From: an uncultured Selenomonas sp.
GTDB lineage: Bacteria; Bacillota; Negativicutes; Selenomonadales; Selenomonadaceae
NCBI GenBank assembly: GCA_905373085.1
Contig: CAJPRR010000089.1
Span: 1 to 9,277 of the forward strand
Reading direction: 5' to 3'
DNA length: 9,277 nt
The stretch's first letter is position 1, and every line of letters begins with the position of its first letter. A program made the position numbers and the translations under genes. The notes below the pieces were generated by a model. It saw nothing but the letters and a program-made list of their open reading frames with translations. It made no database searches and was not told the DNA's origin. Shown here piece by piece: positions 1 through 5,950 of this stretch.

Positions 1-1244
1 ATGAAGACCCACGCCGTCTTGATGGCGCTCTGCAGCTTCATCTCCTCCATCTCGCGCTCGTAGGCAGCGATTGCACTTTCCGCATCCGCAAGGAAGGCGC
101 GGTCGATCTCGCTCTCTCCCTGCGCCTCTTCCACGACGCCGTCTTGGAACTTGCCGATCATGTTCAGCGTGCGGTGCAGGAGGTTGCCAAGGTCATTCGC
201 AAGGTCGGCATTGATGCGCGTAATGAGCGCGTCGCGCGAGAAATTGCCATCCTGCCCGAGGTTGATCTCGCGCAGCAGGAAGTAGCGGATGGCGTCAGCA
301 CCGAACTCGTCGATGAGCTGCACGGGATCGACGACGTTGCCCTTCGACTTCGACATCTTGTCGCCGTCGACAATCAGCCAACCGTGGCCGTATACCATCT
401 TCGGCAGCGGCAGATCGAGCGCCATGAGGATGCACGGCCAGATGATCGAATGGAAGCGCACGATCTCCTTGCCGACGAGGTGAACGTCGGCCGGCCAATA
501 CTTCTCAAATTTCTCGGGATCGTCCAAGAAGCCGATCGGCGTCAGGTAATTCGTCAGAGCGTCGAACCAAACGTAGATGACATGATCGGGTGCGATCGGC
601 ACGGGGATGCCCCAGTCGAACGACGTGCGCGAGATGCACAGATCTTCAAGCCCCTGCTTGATGAAGTTGATCATCTCGTTGCGCCTTGAGACGGGCTGTA
701 TGAAGTCGGGATTCTCCTCGATGTATGCGAGGACGCGGTCGGCATAGTGCGACATCTTGAAGAAATAGGCGTCTTCCTCGACCTCCGCCACCTCGCGCCC
801 ACAGTCGGGGCACTTGCCGTCCGCGAGCTGGCGCTCCGTCCAATAGCTCTCGCACGGCGTGCAGTAAAGCCCCTTGTACTTGCCCTTGTAGATGTCGCCC
901 TTCTCGTAGATGCGGCGGAAGACCTCCTGCACGACGCGCTGGTGGCGCTCCTCGGTCGTGCGGATAAAATCGTCGTTCGAGATGTGGAGCTTCTGCCAAA
1001 GTCCCTGAAATCCCGCAACGATCTTGTCGACGTAGGCGATGGGCGTCACACCCTCCTCCTCTGCCTTCTGCTGGATCTTCTGCCCGTGCTCATCGCTTCC
1101 CGTGAGAAAGAACACATCGTGATCGGTCAGTCGCTTGAAGCGCGCGACAGCATCGGCAATCGTCGTGCAGTACGCGTGCCCGATATGCAGCTTCGCGCTC
1201 GGGTAGTAGATCGGCGTCGTTATGTAGAATGATTTCCTTGTCAT
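1..1244 (-). CDS. metG: Methionyl-tRNA synthetase, N-terminal part (truncated by window edge)
   Basis: This enzyme charges tRNA-Met with methionine in the cytoplasm, using ATP. The visible part is 414 codons starting MTRKSFYITTPIYYPSAKLH. The class I HIGH signature appears as HIGH at about residues 20-23 and the KMSKS loop at 296-300, with the Rossmann catalytic core between them. The connective-peptide insert carries one CxxC...CxxC zinc knuckle (Cys128, Cys131, Cys145, Cys148), as in Bacillus-type MetRS. The reading frame is open to base 3, so the anticodon-binding end and any C-terminal tRNA-binding domain lie outside the window. The ATG at 1244-1242 is preceded by AGGAGG at 1257-1252 with a 7-nt gap, and homology begins right at this Met. 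It is divergent from the AbrB-like gene and has its own promoter. The leader is only about 40 nt, too short for a T-box. Identification is very secure. Confidence 0.97.
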   Translation of the reverse strand, partial: MTRKSFYITTPIYYPSAKLHIGHAYCTTIADAVARFKRLTDHDVFFLTGSDEHGQKIQQKAEEEGVTPIAYVDKIVAGFQGLWQKLHISNDDFIRTTEERHQRVVQEVFRRIYEKGDIYKGKYKGLYCTPCESYWTERQLADGKCPDCGREVAEVEEDAYFFKMSHYADRVLAYIEENPDFIQPVSRRNEMINFIKQGLEDLCISRTSFDWGIPVPIAPDHVIYVWFDALTNYLTPIGFLDDPEKFEKYWPADVHLVGKEIVRFHSIIWPCILMALDLPLPKMVYGHGWLIVDGDKMSKSKGNVVDPVQLIDEFGADAIRYFLLREINLGQDGNFSRDALITRINADLANDLGNLLHRTLNMIGKFQDGVVEEAQGESEIDRAFLADAESAIAAYEREMEEMKLQSAIKTAWVF

Positions 1245-1292
1245 CAAAAAAGCCTCCTCAACGGCATGATGCCGCGTCCAAATATACTCACT

Positions 1293-1322
1293 ATTATAGA
1301 ATAAATCCATCCTCCGATGCAA
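1293..1322 (-). promoter_or_regulatory. Candidate sigma-A promoter for metG
   Basis: On the minus strand there is TTGCAT (1322-1317), an 18-nt spacer, then a perfect TATAAT (1298-1293). Transcription would start near 1286, giving a leader of about 40 nt before the metG start codon. The -10 box is consensus and the -35 box matches 4 of 6. This is prediction from sequence only. Confidence 0.55.
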
Positions 1323-1473
1323 GATTTTCAAGTTCGCACGTTGAAGAAGCACGGCTAAATCCGGCAACACCTCGGAGATTTGGCAGTAAAACACATCTCC
1401 CCGCCCCATGTCCTTTACGAGAGGAATAACATCCTTCTATTGTGGATTGATTATTTTTTCTTAATTATTTCAC

Positions 1474-1502
1474 TTGAAACATTCTCTCGGAAATGCTATA
1501 CT
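1474..1502 (+). promoter_or_regulatory. Sigma-A type promoter for the AbrB-family gene
   Basis: TTGAAA (1474-1479) is followed by a 17-nt spacer and TATACT (1497-1502), each 5 of 6 to consensus. The surrounding DNA is AT-rich. The predicted start near 1509 gives a leader of about 145 nt, unusually long for a gene of 84 codons. Confidence 0.7.
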
Positions 1503-1548
1503 ATATGCGAAGGAAAAAGTATACATATTTGGGCAAAAAATGTTTCTT

Positions 1549-1606
1549 CATTCAAACGTTGTAAGCCTGTAAATAATCACTCAACCTTGCTTTTGCACGT
1601 TGAATG
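1549..1606 (+). repeat. Possible stem-loop in the leader of the AbrB-family gene
   Basis: CATTCAA-A-CGT (1549-1559) can pair with ACGTTGAATG (1597-1606): ten base pairs with one bulged A, closing a 37-nt loop. It lies inside the predicted leader, ends about 35 nt before the ribosome binding site and has no following U run, so it is not a terminator. It could be chance. Confidence 0.3.
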
Positions 1607-1653
1607 ACTATTTCCCCGCAGTTGGCTGGCCTGCTTCTAAGGAGGAGATAGCG

Positions 1654-1908
1654 ATGAAAGCCACAGGTATCGTCAGAAAAGTCGACGAGCTTGGTCGTGT
1701 TGTCATACCGATCGAGCTGCGCCGCACGCTCGGCATCGCGGAACGTGACGCCTTGGAAATCTACACGGACGAGGACCGCATCGTGCTCAGAAAGTACGAG
1801 CCGACGTGCACGTGCATCTTCTGCGGCAGCGCGGACGACGTGGCGCTCTTCAAGGGACGCAACGTCTGCAGGAAGTGCTCAGAGGCGCTGAGGAAAGAGG
1901 CGGTGTAG
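1654..1908 (+). CDS. AbrB/SpoVT-family transcriptional regulator with cysteine-rich tail
   Basis: This is an 84-residue DNA-binding protein. Residues 1-50 are a textbook swapped-hairpin AbrB domain (KATGIVRKVDELGRVVIPIE then LRRTLGI) and closely resemble the N-terminal domain of Bacillus subtilis AbrB as I recall it. AbrB proteins bind AT-rich promoter DNA as dimers or tetramers and control growth-phase transitions. In place of the Bacillus-type C-terminal multimerisation domain, residues 52-75 carry CTCIFC and CRKC (Cys52, 54, 57, 72, 75), the spacing of a small zinc ribbon. Related short forms with paired cysteines are, to my knowledge, common in Clostridia and Negativicutes. The ATG at 1654 follows GGAGG at 1641-1645 with an 8-nt gap. 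An in-frame ATG at 1600 lacks a ribosome binding site and would add non-homologous residues. The gene is monocistronic and convergent with the outer-membrane gene. The regulon cannot be told from sequence; zinc binding is inference. Confidence 0.92.
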   Translation: MKATGIVRKVDELGRVVIPIELRRTLGIAERDALEIYTDEDRIVLRKYEPTCTCIFCGSADDVALFKGRNVCRKCSEALRKEAV

Positions 1909-1992
1909 AGAGCGTTGCGCATCGCAGCACGGAACGGGAAGACGTCGGTTTGCGCTGCACATCCGACGTGAGCGCGTAATTCCTCAAGCCGA

Positions 1993-2034
1993 AGGGGCTG
2001 TGCATGAATCGAATTCGATTCATGCACAGCCCCT
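1993..2034. repeat. 42-bp perfect palindrome, probable transcription terminator between convergent genes
   Basis: Two 21-base arms are exact reverse complements with no spacer, centred on GAATTC. The outer end is GC-rich (AGGGGCTG/CAGCCCCT). It lies 84 bp after the AbrB-family stop codon and 71 bp after the stop of the convergent outer-membrane gene, the right place for a bidirectional terminator. The plus-strand transcript would have a pyrimidine-rich but imperfect tail (CTTTCCTTAT). The minus-strand side has no U run. A very stable hairpin or a cruciform-forming site are both possible readings. Confidence 0.6.
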
Positions 2035-2105
2035 CTTTCCTTATCCAAGACAGCATGCAACATGAGGAAACTGCAAAACTCTTGAGCACGACGATATTCC
2101 CGCTA

Positions 2106-3752
2106 TTACCAGATCTTGCCCGCAAGAAACCAGAAGCGACCGCGATCCGCCGATATGTTTTCGTTAACCGAATGGCCGAGACCGATGCGGCGCGCATAGT
2201 CGACGCGTGCGAACCAGTCAGGCGCATTGTAGGCAAGACCGACGCCCCATCCCTTGAGCGTCGTCGTGCCGCCATCGAACGAACTGCGGCCGGCGTCGAG
2301 ATAGGTGCTCGCGACGAGCCCCGGCACATCGGTGTAGTAGCGGAACTCAAGCGTACCGAGTATCCCCTTGTCACCCGTTCCCGTACCCTGTGGATAGGCA
2401 CGTACAGCATTGGCGCCGCCCAGATACATCTGCTCGGAACTGTCGAGATGCTTTGAAGCCGCCTGACCTGACAATTTCACCATGACATCCGCCTGCTTGC
2501 CGAGCGACTGCACGGCCGTAACCTTGGCCTCCGCCTTCGTGAAGCCGCCGTCCGTGCCCGCACTTCTCGCCAATCTCCTTGCATACCACGAATCCGCCGT
2601 GACGTTGCCCGCCGTCAGCACGAAGCTGTAGTTCAGCGAGAGGCCGCTTTTGCGGTCGCGCCAGAAGCCTTCGACGCCGGCATGAACATCGTGCGAATGC
2701 TTTTTGCTGTCCGCCATGCCGCCGAAGGCGTCCATATCATCCTTGAGTCTGCGGTAATCGTAGCCGTAAGTGACGGCGAGCTTCTCATCCGTCGTATGGT
2801 AGACAGGACGGCTGCCGTAGATGCTGATCGTATCCGCCGTACCATGCGCTCCCAGACGTTTCAGCGGTCCGCCGACCTCGTAGTCCATGCGGCTGTAGCC
2901 GATGCCGAGCGACGTGCCGCCGTGTCCGACGAGCGCTTCGTAGTTCACATAGTAGTTGTGCAGCGACTTGTTGGAAATCAAGGCGCCGACATTGACCTTC
3001 GAGCCCATGCCGTCGACGTTGTAAATCGCGTGCTGTGCACCGTAGCGATAGCGTCCCGTGGACTCGCTGCCGTAGTTCTCGGCATAGACGATGCTCGAAG
3101 ACGGCTTGCCGTCCTCGATGTGCACGGTCACGTCGCTCGTTCCGAACGATTTCCCCGCACTGAGCGTGCCGACAGCTCGCGCCCCGCTGAAGTCACTGAT
3201 CGTGTAGAGCGCCGTTTCGAGATCCTTCGTGCGGATGATCTCGCCCTTCTTGAGTCCCGCGAGGAAACTCTTGGCCGCCGCGTCCTTAAAGCGGCTCTTG
3301 TTGTCGATCTTCACGTCGCCGTAACGGCCGGGGATGACCTTGATGATGACATTGCCGTCCTTCGACTCCTGTGCGGGAAGGTATGCTGCTGCGGCCGGAT
3401 AGCCGTGGCTGCGGCAGTACGCCGTGATCTGATCCTGCAGGTCGTTGAGTCCCGCGAGCGTCGTCTCCTTGCCGATGCGTGCCAAAAGGATGTCGCGAAC
3501 TTCGGTATTGTTGAACTTGATCTCGTCCTCGACGTCGAGCTGAATGTTCTTCACGAGGAACTTCACTTCGTTCGTCGCCGTATTTTTCTTCATGTTGTTC
3601 TCGACGTCCGCCTTCGCCTCGGGCAGCGTCCCTTCGATGTCCTGCCCGGGCTTTGAAAGCGAAGACGCGGCATACGCCGGCGCCGCCGCCGTGCTCGCGA
3701 GAAGCCCCAAGAGCACCGCCCTCGTCAAAGTATGGTGCAGCTTGTTTTTCAT
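2106..3752 (-). CDS. ShlB/FhaC-type outer-membrane transporter (TpsB, Omp85 superfamily)
   Basis: The product is a predicted outer-membrane beta-barrel of 548 residues that should export a partner protein (two-partner secretion). Residues 1-28 form a signal peptide ending APAYA|AS. Residues about 64-142 resemble a TpsB POTRA_2 domain (with GYPAAAAYLP and VIIKVIPGRYGDV) and about 143-214 a second POTRA. The rest is rich in alternating aromatic strands, with a barrel-signal-like end FWFLAGKIW. The loop-6 signature reads GGANAVRAYPQGTGTGDKG (VRAYP at 450-454), a variant of the VRGY/F motif of FhaC and ShlB. The chosen ATG (3752) has AAGGGAG with a 9-nt gap and begins a normal signal peptide. A GTG at 3797 has a stronger AAGGAGG only 4 nt away and would add 15 mostly basic residues, so it stays possible. 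No TpsA exoprotein lies in the window, so the substrate is unknown. No confident promoter was found upstream. Confidence 0.88.
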   Translation of the reverse strand: MKNKLHHTLTRAVLLGLLASTAAAPAYAASSLSKPGQDIEGTLPEAKADVENNMKKNTATNEVKFLVKNIQLDVEDEIKFNNTEVRDILLARIGKETTLAGLNDLQDQITAYCRSHGYPAAAAYLPAQESKDGNVIIKVIPGRYGDVKIDNKSRFKDAAAKSFLAGLKKGEIIRTKDLETALYTISDFSGARAVGTLSAGKSFGTSDVTVHIEDGKPSSSIVYAENYGSESTGRYRYGAQHAIYNVDGMGSKVNVGALISNKSLHNYYVNYEALVGHGGTSLGIGYSRMDYEVGGPLKRLGAHGTADTISIYGSRPVYHTTDEKLAVTYGYDYRRLKDDMDAFGGMADSKKHSHDVHAGVEGFWRDRKSGLSLNYSFVLTAGNVTADSWYARRLARSAGTDGGFTKAEAKVTAVQSLGKQADVMVKLSGQAASKHLDSSEQMYLGGANAVRAYPQGTGTGDKGILGTLEFRYYTDVPGLVASTYLDAGRSSFDGGTTTLKGWGVGLAYNAPDWFARVDYARRIGLGHSVNENISADRGRFWFLAGKIW

Positions 3753-3953
3753 GCCAATGATCTCCCTTGCTCTGAATTTACGGATTCGCTGCTTCACGCA
3801 GCCTCCTTCTTAAATATGGGCCTGCCGAACGCAGTCCGCCTGTTTGCAGGAAAAGCCAATCCATCAGACATGGCCTAGCTTTTTTCTTTTTCGACATGCG
3901 CCTTTTGAAATCCTTCCCTCAGAATCATTTATTGTGCCTTGCGGAAAATTTTA

Positions 3954-3983
3954 ATCTGCGCCGTGCGTGCAGATTTATCTGCG
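3954..3983. promoter_or_regulatory. Possible operator upstream of purF (GCAGAT-TT-ATCTGC plus half-site)
   Basis: A perfect 14-bp inverted repeat GCAGATTTATCTGC spans 3969-3982, and ATCTGCG occurs twice in direct orientation at 3954-3960 and 3977-3983, 23 bp apart. It sits about 23 bp before the purF -35 box, a normal place for a regulator. It does not match the PurR box of Bacillus. No known regulator is recognised, and chance occurrence cannot be excluded. Confidence 0.35.
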
Positions 3984-4005
3984 TATTTTGTATACAGCCA
4001 TTCCA

Positions 4006-4034
4006 TTGACATGCCTTTTCCCATGGTGTACGAT
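4006..4034 (+). promoter_or_regulatory. Sigma-A promoter for purF
   Basis: Consensus TTGACA (4006-4011), a 17-nt spacer and TACGAT (4029-4034) predict a start near 4041 and a leader of about 36 nt. This short leader leaves no room for a purine riboswitch aptamer. The presence of the promoter also argues against the longer purF reading frame that begins at 3939. Confidence 0.72.
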
Positions 4035-4076
4035 GTAGAAGAAAAAGGAAGATTCCCCCAAGCAGGAGGCACAGGA

Positions 4077-5498
4077 ATGAGCATACATGAAGAATGCGGC
4101 GTATTCGGCGCATTTTCCCCCGAGCCGGCGAACGTCGCCGCGATGGCGTATTACGGACTCTACGCATTGCAGCATCGCGGCCAGGAGAGCTGCGGCATCA
4201 CCGTGAACGACGACGGCGTCTTTTCCTCGCACAAGGATCTCGGACTCGTCAACGACGTCTTTTCGCGCGAAGTCCTCTCGCGCTTCCCCGTCGGCACGAT
4301 GGCCGTCGGCCATGTGCGCTACGGCACGACGGGCGCGACGAGCCGCCGCAACTGCCAGCCGCTCGCCATCAACCACCAGAAGGGCAAGCTGGCGCTCGCG
4401 CACAACGGCAACCTCAGCAACGCCGATGTCCTGCGCGACAAGCTCGAGCTTGGGGGCGCGATCTTCCACACGACGATCGACACGGAGATCATCGCCTACC
4501 TCATCACGCAGGCGCGGCTTCAGACCCCCTCCATCGAAGAGGCGGTCAGTCAGGCAATGCGTCACTTGGAAGGCGCCTACTCGCTGTGTCTGATGTCGAG
4601 CACGAAACTCCTCGCCGTGCGCGACCCGCAGGGCTTCCGCCCGCTGTGCTACGGCAGGACGTCCGACGGAACTTGTGTCGTAGCCTCCGAGAGCTGTGCG
4701 CTGAGCGCCGTCGGCGCCGAATTCGAGCGCGACCTCCTGCCCGGCGAGATCCTCGTCTTCACGAAGGACGGCATGACGAGCCGCTTGGAACACTGTCATA
4801 CGAAGCCTAGAAAATCATGTGTCTTCGAGTATATTTACTTCGCACGTCCCGACTCCATCATCGACGGCGTCTCCATCCATGCGGCGAGGACGCGAGCAGG
4901 CGAGATCCTCGCCGCCAAGCATCCCGCCGATGCTGATGTCGTCATCGGCGTGCCCGACTCGGGACTCGACGCGGCGCTCGGCTACAGCCGCGCCTCGGGC
5001 ATCCCCTACGGCATCGGACTCATCAAGAACAAGTACATCGGCCGCACCTTCATCGCGCCCGGGCAGGAGAACCGCGTCGACAAGGTGCGCATCAAGCTCA
5101 ATCCCATCGCCGAAACCGTCTACGGAAAAAGGGTCGTGCTCATCGACGACTCCATCGTGCGCGGCACGACGAGCAAGCGCATCACTGACCTCATCCGCAA
5201 GGCGGGCGCGAAGGAAATCCACCTGCGCATCTCCGCACCGCCTTTTCTCCATCCTTGCTACTACGGCACGGACATCGACTCTGCCGATCACCTCGTCGCC
5301 GCGCATCACACGCTCGAAGAAATCACGGAGATCGTCGGAGCCGACACCCTCGGCTACCTGCCGATCGAATCGCTGCCCGCGCTCGCCGGCAGCATCCCGT
5401 GCTGCGACGCTTGCTTCAGCGGCGACTATCCGACGAGCATCCCGAAGAATACGAACAAGGATCGCTTCGAGAAGAAACTCTCCGAAAGCGAAGGCTGA
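4077..5498 (+). CDS. purF: Amidophosphoribosyltransferase (glutamine PRPP amidotransferase)
   Basis: PurF makes 5-phosphoribosylamine from PRPP and glutamine, the first committed step of purine synthesis. The 473-residue product starts MSIHEECGVFGAF; Cys7 would become the N-terminal nucleophile after removal of the short propeptide, as in Bacillus PurF. The Ntn glutaminase domain covers about 7-240 (LQHRGQES 31-38, VRYGTTG 80-86, LAHNGNLSNA 107-116). The phosphoribosyltransferase domain follows, with PRPP motif VVLIDDSIVRGTT at 353-365. Cys248, Cys394, Cys443 and Cys446 fit the four 4Fe-4S ligands of the Bacillus-type enzyme, so oxygen lability is likely. The ATG has AGGAGG at 4064-4069 with a 7-nt gap. 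An open frame back to 3939 would include the promoter and is rejected. The gene stands alone rather than in a pur operon: its own promoter precedes it and a strong terminator follows 24 bp after the stop. Confidence 0.97.
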   Translation: MSIHEECGVFGAFSPEPANVAAMAYYGLYALQHRGQESCGITVNDDGVFSSHKDLGLVNDVFSREVLSRFPVGTMAVGHVRYGTTGATSRRNCQPLAINHQKGKLALAHNGNLSNADVLRDKLELGGAIFHTTIDTEIIAYLITQARLQTPSIEEAVSQAMRHLEGAYSLCLMSSTKLLAVRDPQGFRPLCYGRTSDGTCVVASESCALSAVGAEFERDLLPGEILVFTKDGMTSRLEHCHTKPRKSCVFEYIYFARPDSIIDGVSIHAARTRAGEILAAKHPADADVVIGVPDSGLDAALGYSRASGIPYGIGLIKNKYIGRTFIAPGQENRVDKVRIKLNPIAETVYGKRVVLIDDSIVRGTTSKRITDLIRKAGAKEIHLRISAPPFLHPCYYGTDIDSADHLVAAHHTLEEITEIVGADTLGYLPIESLPALAGSIPCCDACFSGDYPTSIPKNTNKDRFEKKLSESEG

Positions 5499-5522
5499 GG
5501 AAGCGCTCCCTCGAAGGCGCAC

Positions 5523-5553
5523 AAAAAAACCGCTGCCGGGCAGCGGTTTTTTT
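5523..5553. terminator. Bidirectional intrinsic terminator between purF and the ferredoxin gene
   Basis: A7, then CCGCTGC, a 3-nt loop, GCAGCGG and T7 form a strong GC stem flanked by A and T runs, so it works on both strands. It ends purF transcripts (plus) and those of the convergent ferredoxin cluster (minus, stop at 5569). This is the clearest terminator in the window. Confidence 0.93.
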
Positions 5554-5568
5554 ATGCGCTTCTGCGCA

Positions 5569-5739
5569 TCAGGGCGCGGAAATCGCGGAGACGGGACAGC
5601 CTTCCGCACACGCGCCGCACTCAATGCACTTCTCCGGGTCGATCACGTACTGGGACTCACCCTCCGAGATCGCCTCGACGGGACAGGTACCGGCGCACGA
5701 GCCGCACGAAATGCACTCTTCGCTAATCTTGTAAGCCAT
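5569..5739 (-). CDS. 2[4Fe-4S] ferredoxin, clostridial type
   Basis: This 56-residue electron carrier has two CxxCxxCxxxCP motifs: Cys9, 12, 15, 19 and Cys38, 41, 44, 48, with the usual pseudo-two-fold symmetry (CISCGSCAGTCP and CIECGACAEGCP). Such ferredoxins shuttle low-potential electrons among pyruvate:ferredoxin oxidoreductase, hydrogenase and similar enzymes in anaerobes; the partner is not shown here. The ATG at 5739-5737 has an excellent AAAGGAGGTG site with a 7-nt gap, placed inside the last codons of the preceding gene, which it overlaps by 17 nt. A longer in-frame start at 5772 would add a cysteine-containing stretch without family similarity and is rejected. It is the last gene of the pyrH-frr cluster, closed by the terminator at 5523-5553. 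The strong ribosome binding site suggests high expression compared with its neighbour. Confidence 0.95.
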   Translation of the reverse strand: MAYKISEECISCGSCAGTCPVEAISEGESQYVIDPEKCIECGACAEGCPVSAISAP

Positions 5740-5950
5740 GACAGGACACCTCCTTTCGCAGCCGCGCTGCAAGCACGAGCTTTATCTTATCGCCTTCCCG
5801 CCTCTGCCGCACGACATAGGGAGACTGCTCATCAATGGGAAAAAAATCTCGTGCGGGGCGCGTCCATTCCACCTCGCAGGGGAGGCCGAGCGCCTCAAGA
5901 CGCTCCTTTGCCTCCTGCCAAGGCATGCCCAAAACATCGACTTCTTCCAT
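5723..5950 (-). CDS. Small PASTA-like protein of unknown function
   Basis: This 75-residue protein starts MEEVDVLGMPWQEAKERLEA. The pattern G-M-x-W-x-x-A-K-x-x-L-x-x-L-G-L followed by V-x-W and, near the end, YVVRQRREGDKIKLVLA looks like one degenerate PASTA domain, the fold found as repeats in penicillin-binding proteins and Ser/Thr kinases. No signal peptide or membrane segment is visible, so a cell-wall sensing role is not supported. The start codon overlaps the frr stop by one base (TGATG), giving likely translational coupling; no strong ribosome binding site of its own is seen. The last 17 nt overlap the ferredoxin gene and carry that gene's ribosome binding site in the Lys-Glu-Val codons. 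Similar ORFs may follow frr in relatives, but I cannot confirm this. It is a real gene by spacing and plausible composition; function is unknown. Confidence 0.78.
   Translation of the reverse strand: MEEVDVLGMPWQEAKERLEALGLPCEVEWTRPARDFFPIDEQSPYVVRQRREGDKIKLVLAARLRKEVSCHGLQD

Larger units (their letters stand above)
1245..1653. other. Divergent intergenic region between metG and the AbrB-like gene
   Basis: This 409-bp gap is more AT-rich than the flanking genes and contains no convincing gene. It holds the metG promoter at its left end and the promoter of the regulator near its middle, leaving an untranslated leader of about 145 nt before the regulator. A 10-bp direct repeat GCACGTTGAA occurs at 1336-1345 and 1595-1604. 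The second copy is part of a possible long stem (1549-1558 with 1597-1606). I found no T-box, riboswitch or tRNA. Confidence 0.7.
3753..4076. other. Divergent intergenic region between the outer-membrane gene and purF
   Basis: This 324-bp gap holds the purF promoter at 4006-4034 and, just upstream of it, a 14-bp palindrome with a flanking half-site (3954-3983). It contains T-rich runs near 3869-3880 without a convincing stem. I saw no purine riboswitch, no clear PurR box (one CCGAAC at about 3827 lacks the AT-rich flanks and partner) and no small gene. If the outer-membrane gene starts at 3797, its first 45 bases overlap this region. Confidence 0.6.

Noticed and set aside
1245..1300. T-box or SAM riboswitch before metG
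   Set aside because: The predicted leader is about 40 nt and no T-box core sequence is present on the minus strand.
2008..2019. Palindrome centre read as an engineered cloning site because of GAATTC
   Set aside because: The six-base site follows from the symmetry of the palindrome, and flanking genes are uninterrupted native sequence; there is no vector-like DNA.
2682..3656. Plus-strand open frame of 324 codons opposite the outer-membrane gene
   Set aside because: It is antisense to a clear POTRA/barrel protein, is rich in Arg/Val/Ala with no family pattern, and has no ribosome binding site.
3753..3797. GTG start 15 codons upstream for the outer-membrane protein
   Set aside because: The AAGGAGG there is only 4 nt from GTG and the added residues are basic and unlike a signal peptide. 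I prefer the ATG at 3752, but this start is not excluded.
3939..4076. N-terminal extension of purF by 46 codons
   Set aside because: It would contain the purF promoter, lacks a ribosome binding site, and would bury Cys7, which must be near the N-terminus to act as nucleophile.
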